Shown piece by piece: positions 40,879 through 54,463 of a stretch of 64,000 nucleotides of DNA. Every line of letters begins with the position of its first letter. Within the stretch, counting starts at the first letter, position 1. The position numbers and the translations under genes are program-made. A model generated the notes under the pieces. It saw only the letters and a list, made by a program, of their open reading frames with translations. It was not told the origin of the DNA and did not search any database. The DNA is taken from NCBI GenBank assembly GCA_903813345.2, contig CAIIXF020000009.1, forward strand, positions 22,161,759-22,225,758, read 5' to 3'. The stretch is from Owenia fusiformis (taxonomy: Eukaryota > Annelida > Polychaeta > Sabellida > Oweniidae).

Positions 40879-43137
40879 GCGTACGCTGTGCGCATATCCT
40901 GAATAAAAATTCATTACACTCCAATTACTTATGTGAGGTAGTGTTTCCTAGATTGAAAGTACTAGTGGAGGCATATTGTTTTCTTTTTATCGTATATGCT
41001 TTATACCACAAACGTACCACGCCGTAAGTGAATCCATGTTTATTTCTCAATTTGATAATACAATTTATATTCACATTTTTTTACATTAATGCTACACATC
41101 TTTCTGACTAAAGGGAATTCTATAATTGCCTTTTATAAATGACATCCTTCAAACTGATATGTCATGATGGTGATATTTACTTTGTGCGGGCTATTACATC
41201 TTAAGGTGACTAGTGAGGCGAAATTGCGGATTTCATCATATTTTTGTCTCACACCGAATGCCTTTACTTTCAAAATGTAATAAATAAGAAACAGTTTAAA
41301 AATGAAGAACAAGCCCCGAACATTAAAAACAATGATCATACATAAGAGTTTGATAATACAGTATCAAACACTTCCTTATCATTCAATTTTCTTAAGTAAA
41401 ACTACCTAACATCGGACCTTAACAAATGAATGAATAAATAATTAAATTTGATTTCAAAATGTTTTCATGCGACATGTCTGGATGGTATTTCCACCCATTT
41501 CCGGTGCCATATCTAGGAAAATAGCGTGATGTTTGTCATGTTTCTGGTATTATATGCTTTCACTAAGATTTGAAATCACTAAAGCGATAGATCTACCATG
41601 TATGAACTTAACATTGTTGGTAGTTATAAAGAGGGTTTCCGAGTCTACTTCGACACTAACATTTACCTAGATTTTGTAACAAAGGTCGATGCCCTAATGA
41701 TGATGTACTAAAATAAAACAAATGAAATCATCTTAAATACACTAAACTATGTATTGAGTCACCTTAAGGATTAGCTGTCTTAATTATGAGATTATAGTAT
41801 GATGGTATTAAATCACATCATAAAACATAATAAAATGATATTGAACATTAATTCGAATGATTAAATTAATTAAACCAATCCATGTTCCAGGTGATTTACG
41901 ATTATAATGGATAGTATAGCATGGTATTACACTATGTGTCCGTAGCTACATGAATTATTAATACATCAATGAATTGAACAAACATAATGATATTTTTTGT
42001 TCATCAATGTTTAAATTGAAAGGATCTGTACTCATACGTACCTAAATCTGACCCCCAGGTTTGATTGAAAAAAAAACATGGAAATATATACTTTTATCAA
42101 CTATGTCTATTGGAATTATATCTTGTGATTAAAACGAATGTCGTTCAGTTCAAGTCATTCTAAAATTTCATTTTAGAGGTAAATTTCATTTTGGACTCAA
42201 AAATAGATTTGACCCATGGTATCTGTCTGATAGTTTGTAGCCTTATGTCTGGCAAATCCAACAAGCCTCATTGTCGGAAGTAAAATGCTTGCTATACTTT
42301 TACAATTGTGTATCTTGCGCAGTCAGGACCCTCTCTCAGTTTATGTTTGCAACAAAAAATAGTGTCAATTCTAAACATTAAAGGTAAAATCAGACTGGGT
42401 CTGACTTGCGGAAGGTCCTCGATTTGTCAATGACTAGAGACGGTCATTCATTGTTAAATACAAAACGTTTAACCATACAAATAAGGATTGAAAAATATTT
42501 GTGCAATACTGACAAATACGCGAAACCTGGTAGATTAGGACACATTAAAGTTGTATATTGACGAATCAAACTAAGTGTATATAAGAAATTCATGATTTTA
42601 GTCAAGGTTTTGTGAAAAGTGGTAATTACTCACTCTTAGAGTCTACATGACATGTGTTAAGAATCAGTGTTAAAAACAACTTTTAACCACATTTCTCAAA
42701 TAATTCTGGATTTCCATTTTACCCTTTAAACTAATTTTTACGGATCCTTTGTGTCAATAAACAAGTTCAGCATTCATTTTTTCATAATGTGTATTATCTT
42801 ATCTGGTGTGTTTTTATACATTGTGATCCTTACGTTAATGTAGTTGGCAGTGTTAACACAATAATCGATGTCCCATGTCGATAGGAGGAATAGACTGAAG
42901 AATATATTATTGAAAGAGGAATATATTATTGTAATTAAAATATATTTCGTTCGTGAAAAACTTAATGTTTTTAAATCGCAAAATGTAAATATGAATATTT
43001 ACATAATTCACTAATTTTCAGGGTAAATGCTATACATCACATGTATATCATTTGATGATTATCAATAAATTAAACCACACATTTATCAACTTAATGGTAG
43101 AATACCGCACATCTAAATTGTATAGATATGTTGCTGA
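40879..43137. other. Spacer between the two tandem protease genes
   Basis: 2.3 kb of AT-rich sequence between the start of paralogue 1 and the stop of paralogue 2. It must hold the paralogue 1 promoter and the paralogue 2 3' UTR. No gene, transposon end or core promoter was recognised. Confidence 0.5.
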
Positions 43138-46100
43138 TTATTGTCCTGGATAACAGAACAGACAATTGGATCTAAAATCTTCAATATTATTCCCTATTAG
43201 TTGTTCCAGCGGATCGCCTCCCCTCAGACTCCAACACGGTAGGTTGTTCTTAGTCATGCGCGATTTGATCTTGACAGTCCTGCCTTTAATGTACATTGTA
43301 GCAACCGTCTTCCCAGGTTTCATCGTTCCAAAGTTGATATCTGACTTATTGTGGCTGTCGACAACTCCTGAATGAGTATGGAAACATATTGGCAGTCGGT
43401 AGCTTTACCATTTCAAGTATCATGCTTGGGCTATTTAAAAGTCTTGCCTCGAATTGCATACTGCTTTTGGGACTGTAAGCAATCGCAAGAAATGAACGAT
43501 AGAAAGGCAGTGTCTGATGGAGCATAATTAGAGTACACTTTGATATTTTTGAATAACGAGATGTGAAATAGGTTCATATGCTTACCAACTGTCAGATCCC
43601 GACTCAAAAATATTTTGCCATGAGATCGTGAAATTCTGAAGTAATTAAAGATTCATAGTGCAAAAAAGTGAATCCTTTGCTTGATTTTGATTCTGCCTTT
43701 TATGGATATTCATTGTAAGCCATGCATTATATAATTGTTTTAATTTGATATAATCTTTGATGTTATATTGATTTGCTTTGTTACAAAAGTTGTACCAAGA
43801 AATGAAAAACTCACCTAAGATTCCTTTCCCTATTTGCGGAAAATAATGTGGAAATAAACAGAAATCTACGCGTGCATTCTTCCTAGCAATTGTCATAGTC
43901 ATTTCTTCTTCTAGTATTGTCACCTTCCCAGTCATGGTATCTTCATTTATCTCGAGCTTAACGCCAGCATATTCTACGTTTTGCATCAACCATGGTCTGA
44001 ATCGTCCATTGTTTACTCTGATGTATTTCTTAGTAAATTCAATAGTTGTATCTCCAGCTTTCACCCCTAAGTGTCTGATGTTCTTGGCTACCTCGATATC
44101 CGTTTTACTAGGGGGACCGTATTGGCCATTGATAAGAATACCTGCATTCAGATGTATGTATATGAACATTAGAACAAACCTTAATTCAAACATGACCGTG
44201 CTCTATTCGAATTTCTCAACCAATCAGAATGCAGCTTAGCCAATATAGAACGTTCTCTAATTGTCCATAGATGCACGACCATGCTCTATTCAATCTGCAA
44301 TTTGCATTGTTTTGAGTGACGTCACATCTGAGCTGCACATCTAGGGCTCTGTCCGGGGATAGCTGTTCTACAGACACGGCTTTTACTAATTTTTATGTTT
44401 GAATCGGAATAAATAATGATAGGCCATTCAATATGGTGAAATTCAGCACTCGTTGGACAGAATGTTAGTACAAATGCACTCACCTTCGGTTCGTGCTTTG
44501 TACAACATTCTGTCCAACTCGTGCTGAATTTCACCATATTGAATGGCCTATCATTATTTATTCCTTAAATATTTGATTAATGAATTGAAAATAAAAACCC
44601 AGAACATTCTTTGTTTTATTTAAAAAATATCCATCACTAATCCATCCTGATAATTTATTCGGCCTCTTCCTTCGTACATTATTTGTAAGGGCTAGTACAT
44701 CACTCATGCTTTTATATTTCCAATACATTATAAACACACAATGCACTGTAAACTAATAGTTATGCCCAGTTGATCATATACCTTGATATAATGCACTGAA
44801 TTACTCAAATCTGATTGACCGAGACACACTTGGCATATTTGAATTTAACATAAAGACATCTTACTTTTATAATATGATTTGAGGATGTTCTAGAGTTGAT
44901 AGGGTTATGACTTTCGACTCAAGATGGGATATCATACCTTAAAGGTGACATATCGTACCTTTGTCTTCGTTGGAAAAGAACGTAAGAACCTCGTGAGGTT
45001 TCCCTGTCAATGAATAACATAGCCTGACGCCATGCGCGGACAGGAAGTGTTTCACATGGGGGTCTCCCTTCACACAAAGTCCTGCAGAGAAGTGACGGAA
45101 ATATATTAACCTGGCTTTGAGGATCCCTAGGGAGGATCCTTAATGTTGTTTAAGGATGTCTTTGGAAATCCAAGGAATCCAATGAACAGTAAACAATCTC
45201 CACGAGAAAATGATGATTTCTTTCTTTCGCTTTTAGTTCATGTGTTAAAGGCTGTTTTAGTGACGAAAAGGTATATTAGTCAACGATTATTTCTAGGCAG
45301 ATATGTGATATTATAAATCTAGATGTGAGTTGGATTTGGCTGCTTTTCACACAAATCTGTCCAAGTCTGGTTGATGGCAATAGTTTTGGATTGTCCATTA
45401 GATGGTACTGCTCATTGTGTGTCTTGGTATATGTAATGTTGTATCTTGGATAAAGGGGCAAGCATTTCTCGCCTTGAATAATAGGGTAGGTATCGTGTGC
45501 ATAGGGAAAGGGGGATAAGCATCCTCACTTGTATCTTGGATAAGAGGGAAAGGATCACTTATTGGGCCTGGGGTAAGATGAAAGCCATCTGACATACTTC
45601 TCAAGGCCATAGCCAGCAATTGTCAAGGTGGTGCGGTATACATTGGCTATACATCACTGCGAGTGAAGCGAGTCCCAAATAGGGGGATACGCGGGTTAAC
45701 CCCCGGATTTTTTTAACATTTAGATTATACTCGTATATGGTACATTCTAAGCATTTCAAACGTTAATTTTTTGTCGGTATTTTCAACAAATCTTACAAAT
45801 CGCTTTTTCTTTTTTTGTGGGGAATGCGATCGCACCCCCTCCTCATCTGGCTACACCCATGTTTCTCCCATTATAAGTTAGTAAGTGATGTGCATCCAAG
45901 TCCAGGCCGAAATTCGGTTACTGACTACACTTAAACTAAAACATCGTTTAAGCAAATTAATATCAAATTGAAGCAAACCTGCTTTGCAAGTTGGTGGTTC
46001 GTCGTTCCACTTTCCATCTGGCAGACATGCCCTCACTATTGGCCCTAGCAACTGTCGGCCATTTATACAATCGTACAGAGCTAGCGACCCAGGCGTATTC

Positions 46101-49100
46101 GAAACTACCTTCAGGGTGCCATTTGACGGGGCGTCTATAATTGGGTCAAGCTGTGGGCACTTTACATCATCATCATCCGCAACTGGCAGACTGCCACATT
46201 CACATATGTCTCGATGGGTACATGACTCTGGACATGGCGCAGCTGCATCGAGGTTTATTTAAAGTTATAATGACACTGATGCAAAAATAGTTCTATTGAC
46301 TTAAATATTATTATCTTAAGTAGTAATAACAAATTAGTGTAACATAAAGACAATTCGCCATCAATATTCCATTAATGTTTCTATTGTGAAAGTAATTAAC
46401 GTTTTCTGTAATAGTAAGGTACCATGAGAACATATATAATGTCATGCATTCTGTCTAGCAAATTTCCGTCTAACAGTAATATAATTCCTTTCAAAAAACA
46501 AACTAACTGTTGTCGTTGTCGACTAAAATTGTTACTTACATCTGACAGTTTCCTTGACCCAGTTGAGTACCGTTGGGTGTCGAAGAGACGCTGTCACCGT
46601 AGCTGAGAACCGGCGTCCTGATATGATCCCAACTAGACAATCCGCATTGTTGCCGTCCTTTGTCACACAAGGACTACCTGAAAAATATTAATAAACAGAA
46701 ACGTGTAAAGCAGACGGTCACCCAGGGAGTATCGTTTCAATATTAACATTAACTTTTTAATAAGTTACATGAATGGTAGCTCAATAATGCCTGGACCGCG
46801 GCATACCATTTACCTTTGATAAGAATCGGTGTGGGTTTTAAGTATTATTTTACCATTCGAATGGTATTAGGTGAAATAATGCCAGTAATCATGGTTTATA
46901 CATCACGTTAATATAAGTCTGCAATTATCCTTCGGTATATTCTAGCAAATACAAATCTGCATAAAGTCCAGTAAATATAAACTCGTTGAATAACCTGAAT
47001 TGAATTATAATATATCAAGATGAAAATTCATGATCCCTAATCTCTATTCCTGATTTGCAAAGATACTACACTGTTGTTCTCACCTGAATCTCCGCTGCCT
47101 CCAAAGTTTGGGACAGAACATACGCCAACATTGGGGAGCTTGAAACCACCTTGTATTCCAATCACATCGGAGCAGATATTTCTATCAACAATAGAAGGTG
47201 TCGCTTGTTGAAGTGTCATGGGCAGTTCGTTAGTTTCCGTAATAGTTCCCCATCCAAAACACGTCATCGTATTTCCTGTAAAATGTTTTAGCAATGATTT
47301 GAGGATTTAAGTCGTGCATTGTGGACTGAAAATTCCTCAAGGGTGTTGTTTCAAACTTTGCACGAGATGCGTAGCATCGAGTGGTAATTATAGGAAACAA
47401 CGCCTGGGTGAAATGAATCAGCCACAATGCATTGAGTCTTCAGCTTAATTTCTTTTCACGATAGCAAAATATTTCAAATTCGAACACGATATTTTGAGAC
47501 TGGTACTAACGGGTGAATATGATTGTTGGTGATGGACTTTTTAATGGCATATTTATAACGTCTGGTTAATTAAGATATTATCCAGGATTATAGTAAATGC
47601 TCAGTATTCCGGACATTGTGAAAACCATGATGGAATGTCAACGGTACAATATGTGGCACCTTCTAACTGGCGAAGATCATCAACTGGTGTCTTTGGTAAA
47701 CATATTCTGTCTATGACATTCTCTGTGAAATATGATATGCATTTATCCAACTTAATAAGGGCGATGTCAACAGAAGTTTCATTCCCAAGTACATCGGAAA
47801 ACTTTGAGAATGGATGACACGTGGCCCGCCATTTTCCCTTCTTTATTGCTTCAACATCTGGTTGTCGAGCGAATCCAGGGACAAGATCCATTATATGTCT
47901 GGCCCCCAGTGTTATCCTATAAAGAATCAGAGATGTTAGAGTATACTTTCGTTCGAGTTCGCTTCTTAAAAGTGAGCTTCGTCTTTTGTTATTTGATACC
48001 TAAACTCTGCGCGCAGGGTGGTGTTTTTATGATCTACATAAGTGAGATAAATGTAAATAATAAAAAATCTACATAAATGATAAAAATATCATAAACCTTG
48101 TCAACTTCCCGCTACATTTTTGTCCAGTGACTAGCTGTAGACAATGCGCAGCTGCTAAGATATAACAGCTGTTAAGTATGACGCCACCACATAAGGTTGG
48201 CTGGTCGTCAGGTAGATCTCCCCATAACCCTGCTATCCATGGATGTGAGCCTTTAATTGCCACTTGAGCTACAACACAATTCGCACATCATTGGACACTT
48301 GAATATACAGTACATGGTATCGTTGATGAAGCCTCGGGCTTTGATCTACGGCGGCCGTTGCTTCACAAAATCGATATAGAAAATCTACATCGTACTGCTT
48401 ATCCCTATATTTTATGCTGCATTTTTTCTCAATTTGAGAAACTACGGCCGTCGTACGGTTGCCGTAGATCAAATGTGACTGAGGCATTAATTATGGTGAA
48501 GCTCAATGGTAAACTTTTTCTCCCCGTATTTTTTATCTAATTTTGAAAAGCATACTTTCACTACATAGGGTGAGTAAAGCAATTTATTTTTAAAAAGTTT
48601 TTTTTTGGGGGGGGGTCGTATACTGTACCACTGTGTACCTCCAGGTGCTTTTTCACTGATCCTTTTCACCCTACGAATCTTTCTGTACATGTCAGGCTCT
48701 CCCTGCTTCCCTGTATCTTCCAATTCAAATCCTGAGTAAACCTGCAATGGGACACGGGAAATAATATGTCATTATTCCATAGTGATACCAGTGTATCCAC
48801 TTTATTCAAATGATATCATGTCACAAAATATAGAATGCAGCTTTGATACCACGAAATATTGAGCCGTATTTGATAGTTTTGGGATTTTTAATGGAAAACA
48901 AGGCTGTGAGTGACAATAGCGGATTCGTTTGGCAAATTTTTCAGATGATTCTGAGATATAACTTATTATAAGTGATGAGCAGTCACAATTTTTGACATGT
49001 GGATGTTTACATATTCAAGAAAAGGATCCAGAGTATGTAATAAATGCTCAAAACGAACGCCCATAACTTGTGTTGCAAGTTTCTCTATGTACGTACCTGA

Positions 49101-49156
49101 GAAATAAGCCATATTGAATATAACGCAAAACGCCAAGAGGTATTTCGTAGATCCAT
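43138..49156 (-). CDS. Secreted S1 protease-sushi-ITIH_C fusion protein, paralogue 2 (10 exons, complete)
   Basis: Exons (minus): 49156-49097, 48741-48639, 48268-48097, 47916-47660, 47275-47084, 46677-46540, 46242-45979, 45081-44959, 44141-43815, 43367-43138. Exon sizes from the fifth on equal those of paralogue 1 and all phases agree; product 621 aa. The start MDLRNTSWRFALYSIWLISQ is a signal peptide. The protease domain (about 54-307) shows GSHPWIAGLWG, LAAAHC, SVDIALIKL, TCFGWG and GSGDSGSPCV. The sushi domain runs to KWNDEPPTC (residues 335-393). The ITIH_C domain has GDPHVKHF, RLCYSL, GILINGQYGP, ARVDFCLF and LPCWSL. A tandem duplicate of the gene at 33868-40878; both are intact, so both are probably expressed. 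The likely site of action is extracellular (signal peptide, many cysteines). Confidence 0.87.
44406..44564. repeat. 159-bp palindrome in intron 8 of protease gene 2
   Basis: Arms of about 72 bp, ggaataaataatgataggcc to atgttagtacaaatgcac, are mirrored almost without change around a small loop (tcaccttcggttc). Nothing in the same intron of paralogue 1 matches it, so it arose or inserted after the duplication. Confidence 0.92.
45979..46242 (-). other. Sushi-domain exon 7 of protease gene 2
   Basis: 264-bp exon, the same length as in paralogue 1 (36111-36374). It encodes a Cys-rich linker followed by a single CCP module with the normal four Cys and Trp (CPQLDP, YDC, ACLPDGKW, PPTC). The central roughly 185 bp differ from paralogue 1 at only about 9 positions. 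Confidence 0.88.
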
Positions 49157-52100
49157 CCTATTCTCCAAGTATTCTAATACCAATTTCTTGGTTCCCGGAT
49201 ATTGTTAACTAGAGTCTTCAGTATATATGCCTTATACTGTGGTGTGTATCTTTTATTTCAAAAGCAGTTTTTATTGTAAAAATATGCGGATGCAAAAATG
49301 TATGACTATGAACGTTCATTTTTACTTCTTCATTTGAATAACTTTCTGTTATTAATATTCTCAGTTTTACATTTAACAATATCTTCCTTTATAAAGGTTC
49401 TGGCGAGACTATTTTTTTAATTGACTATTATGGATATCATAATTCCGACCTTTATGAGAATGTGGTAATGGTGCTATTGAACTTCGTTTTGAACAAACTA
49501 TTACAGAATAATGTTTGTTGACATATTGGATTTCAATAAATTCAACAGCATTATGGCGGCCACCTTGAATGATAAGGTGTTTCATTAAGAATATGAAAGG
49601 AGAGTGTCTATTAAAGGAAAAATATGCCCACCTATTCTTACACCGGTATAGCTCTACAGACACCCTAAGTTCTAAAGTGTGTGTTCACATATTAAATCTT
49701 TCAGTTTGTAATGGTTTCATCATGTTATTTGTTCGGTCCATTTATTCGAAATGAAACCTCAACAACTGATGCCTAGGTCACATTTGGCCCGATTTATCGG
49801 TTGGCGCCCGGCCGATTACAGTATTTTGTTTCAACTTGCTTCAACTTGACCAAACATTTTTTAAATCATGCACAAATTCTGATCTGACTTCAATTTTGAA
49901 CAAACAGGAACAGGAAAATGTCAGGATGATGAATTACTTGCGTAACATATGTATATACAGGTAACATAGCATAGCATTACATAACGTAACTAAACATAGC
50001 ATAACATAACATAAATATATGATACGTATGACACTTATTCAAAACAAAACTGGATATGAAATATGTGACGTTAGATTAAATCAGTGCCCAGAGAGCAGTT
50101 GAAACCTCTAACAAAATGAAAATTTAACGGGACCTTCCTTTTGCTGTATTTTCAACAATTTATAAAAGAACAAGATGCAAAATCACCTGCCATTTGTTAC
50201 CAACGCCGAACGCAAACCGCCATCAATCAATCGACGAACATCGTCCACAAAAACGTCTAAAACACATAAAAATTATAAATGGAGAAAAAATGTTTGATTC
50301 GCTGCTCCTTTAATGCTAATCTCAATATTGCAAGGAGCATAAATCATAGCATAAACCATTTAGAAAACTATTTGTAATGTAGACATCACTGCAAAAATCC
50401 ACGCTCCAGTTAAATACCAATGTAATGGCTAGTGCAATATGATATAAAATAACATTTTATGCATGTTTTAACTACATATCTGATTCACCAAACAACACCT
50501 GATTCAGTTGATTGAATGGTTAAAGGCCACGTGTGAAAATTGTTGAAAATGTGAAAATGTTGTTTAAAGTGTGCGCCTGACCCGGCTACGTATAGCACAG
50601 AGTTTATACTGGCGGATTAGACTAGTTCATTTTTTATATGTGTGTGAAAGCTTTCTCTTATTTGCGTTTTTTCGTTTAGTACGGTTTTGTTATAATTACC
50701 GAGGTCATATAACCGGGATATAACAATGATTATCGTTGATTGCCCACACACAAAACATACGTTGAGTGAACAGTGTTATTACAAACAACAGGCTTTAGAA
50801 TACAAAGCGTAGTGTGATAATAAGCTGTACACTACCACTGCTGCATGTACATATTACTAATTTACTAGGGCTCCCAAAGAGTGGATAGGGAGGTTGTGTT
50901 TGTCACTTTTAAATTTTACATTTCAAAATTGTCATTTTACATGTCATAATTTGTTGGTTTCATTCGTTTAGCCAATCAAAACATTGTAAAACAATAAATT
51001 GTCTGTTACGTACAATCAATTTTGTTCAGTTTTGATTAGTTGTCAGAATAAAGCTACGTTCATCTGAATCCATGTATCAAAACAAAAATCCTATTTTCAC
51101 TTCAAAATACTTCACAAATTGTCACATGCAATAACTTGTTGTCGTATTCGTTATTTTATCTTCTCGATAGTAGCATTTAGTCGCACATTTGATGCCAGGT
51201 CACCTTGTCGCGTACCTCTTGGGGAACCCCACATTTATGTGTGTACTCATGGAAGTAAATTCCCCGGTGTAGCCGAGAGCCACAAACTTTTCAACAGGTT
51301 CGAAATGACCAATTTCTCTCATATATACTCTACATATTTTATTATTTAGCACCTACAAAGTATTGCTAATAACCATATGTAATTTCAATAAGGAAACTTA
51401 TCTGGCTACATATAAATTCAATATCAACACTAGCTGTTCTCTCAACACGTCCTGGCTTACCTTGTGGTGTCAAACCCTGGATTTTCGCTATTTATAGTTT
51501 ATCAACACCTGGACGCATGCGCATTTTATAGTTTATCGGGCACTTTAAACTTTACGCAGGGTCTTCAACATCAACTATATGCCACCAACTAATAAAGGTT
51601 TACTCTTCTTAAATGTTTTTGAGAAAAGCAAACGGATCAACACTTTTTGATTGCAATAGCAAGTTAGATAAGCATGATTTATGGAAAAGCATTTTCAGAA
51701 AATGTAGCACACTCAGTCAAAATGTTAAGTGGAACCTTATTTTCCCCTCATGGCTGATTTCAAAATAACAAATATCATCATTTCTCAATTTTCATACTTA
51801 CTATTATTTGAATGAAATAATTATATATTTAATATGAATTATAGTCATTTTTACTAACCTCAGAAACAAAAACTACTTATTTCTAATGATTCTACATCGT
51901 ATCAAAAAAATAATTTTATGTCCAAAAAATGAAATAACTCGTATAATTATATTTCCTTCCTTCATAAAACTTCAGTTTAACATTTACTGATTTACTGAGT
52001 TCAAATTAAAAACAAAGATGTAACAAGGCATTAACATACAAAATGTAACCACCAGTCATTTTTACAAAGTTTTTACGTAACCTGTCCATTTCTAGAAAAC

Positions 52101-54463
52101 AAGTTTGTGTTTCTTTTACTTTAACCAGGAAGGTAAACTAAGTATCTACTTATGGCTTTTCATGCGAATGTACACCATATTTTGTTTTTGTATCATTTTC
52201 ATGATAATCAATAACTAAGTTAATTCAAAGTTTTACATTAATAAGATTTAAATAAACAGATAAATAATTAAATACAAAGCATAATTCAACTCAATATTTA
52301 TTCAAACTAGATGTCAATGTAACTTATAGAAATATCAATTGTAAGACGTTGTAATTGCTTCTAAGAAGACAGACACACAATGAGAAATTAATCACAAGAT
52401 ACACAACAAATGCCAATAACACCTTAGAACATGATCAAACATTCTTTCTTGCTTTTTGATGACTTTAGTTTCATCTTTCATTTTGATGTATTTTTGGCAT
52501 TTTAAGTGAAAAACCCTGTTAAACAAACAATTAACCTACATTGTAGGGGCCTGACAGGTGCAATAATACATTCATATAATATTGACCAGATATGATTCGA
52601 TTAATTTTATGAGATATCTCACACAATCATTAATAATCAGGTAAATAATACTGCTGTAATTAAAAACTACTAGACCTACATGAGAAAACAATAATCTACT
52701 ATGTAATCTGTATTTGTATAACGTAATTTAAATATTACTATAAACATAGAAATCTTGTAACATTTCCATTTTCAGATTTTATCAATTTTCAATAATGCTG
52801 CCAATTGATTGATGCTACCCCAAAATAGAAGAAAATGTCAGTTTTCTTATTCGCTGTATACTCCTCATTCTGTAACATTCTCGTATATTGCATATGATGT
52901 CAGATATATATATAAGGGCCTACTTTTAGAAGGATGTTAAAAATGGTGAAAAGGAAATATTTTGCCAATTAACAATAAACATCACAGGAAAATATCACAG
53001 GATGTCTTATGCCATGTGACACATGTTGAACCAATCACAGAATGAGAAACAGTACAGTGGGATAATAATTTTATTTGTCTTTATCTATGGTAACTACTGT
53101 TAGCAGTACTTATCGAATATTATTATTGAATATTATTGAACTGTAAACTGTATAAAATTCAATTTTACATTCAGATAGGTTAATAATGGCACAAATAAAA
53201 GTTTAAGTAAAACATAAAAGTACATGTTTTTTTGAATTAAAGCATTATAACATAAAAAGAAGGCATTAACATGCAAAATGTCACCCTATGCCATTTATTA
53301 CAGATGTAACTGCTGACCGCCGAACACCAACTGCCGAACACCATCCACAATGACTATGTTTTCATAAAAAATGTAAAGTATGCAGTTAAAAAAGCTCATA
53401 ATTTCACTTTTACATGTATTTGAAATAGATACATCCAACATCCTATTTACCATAATATTTGAGCATCTATCCCATTGTACTGTTATACTTTAACTATAGG
53501 CAGTTTTACATGCAACAAAAAAACTTTTTTTTAAAAAACACATATTTATCAATATGTTTCTTCTGTTTTTGGAAACTTTCATGTACAGTGTATGTCCATA
53601 TACATGATCTATATATAATACAGTATCTTATTTCTTAATATGTATAGTCATAAAGGTAAGTTTTCTACCATCAGATTACCCTGTTGTGAGTGTTGAAATT
53701 ATTCGCAATTAAATTATTTTAACAAATAGGTGTACATTATGGAATGTTGGCAAACAATATTTTCTATCTACTTGTAGACTTACTTTGAATGTACATGTAT
53801 GTAAATTACATTAATTGTACTTGATTGTTTTTTTATTGCATTCATGTTCATCAATTTGAGTGCATTAAAAATGTAAATGCAATTGATATATGATTCAACT
53901 TTTTAATGCATTCAGTTGTAATAGCCTTTTTATATTCTCCTATCACATATTACCCCATGTTATATCCTTAAAGGTACTTAAAGGCCCCATGTAATATTTT
54001 CAAATTGTGACATATAACATTTCAATGACTAAACAGTAACTTTGCACAAAGTCTTTAAGCACATTCAAGAAGGATTTTAATCCCTTTCCTTGACATGGGA
54101 GTAAGACTTTAACCTTTCTTAATACATAACAAGTAATTTGGTTATAAAAATCAGATCATAGTTAACAAAATTAACAGAGAAGAATGAGTTTTAACACTTC
54201 CAATATATGGTCTTAAAAAGAATGAGACAGACCTTGTATCTTTGGATATGTTCTAAGCCTTATTAGAAAACCATCAAGGCCTGAACATCTTAAATTATCG
54301 AAAAAAAATCATGCTAGTTCTTGTATTTTGAAATATAACATAATATTTATCATATCAAAGGTTTTTATATTTTTGGCATTACCCTGTTAAAAAACAATAT
54401 TTCAGTCGAACTGATGCCAGTGTACAGTACTAAGTAGTATATGTGTATGTATTACTATAGCTG
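49157..54463. other. AT-rich intergenic region
   Basis: 5.3 kb without a recognisable gene; the open frames here are short and in AT-rich sequence. It contains a half copy of the palindromic MITE (49769-49840), a short run of cataacataaca-type repeats near 49960-50020, and pieces of a dispersed repeat (gcaaaatgtcacc, ctgccatttnttac, gccgaacacc) near 50170-50250, 52020-52075 and 53270-53345. Related copies occur near 59825-59900. The 3' UTR of the SLC9B2-like gene should occupy the right end. Confidence 0.55.
49769..49840. repeat. Half copy of the palindromic MITE of GRB2 intron 2
   Basis: ATGCCTAGGTCACATTTGGC, then GGCGCCCGGCCGATTACAGT, matches the left arm at 31107. The right arm is missing. 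Confidence 0.8.

Noticed and set aside
48320-48470. Inverted repeat (tttgatctacggc / gccgtagatcaaa) in an intron of protease gene 2
   Set aside because: Arms are short and imperfect; too weak to call an element.
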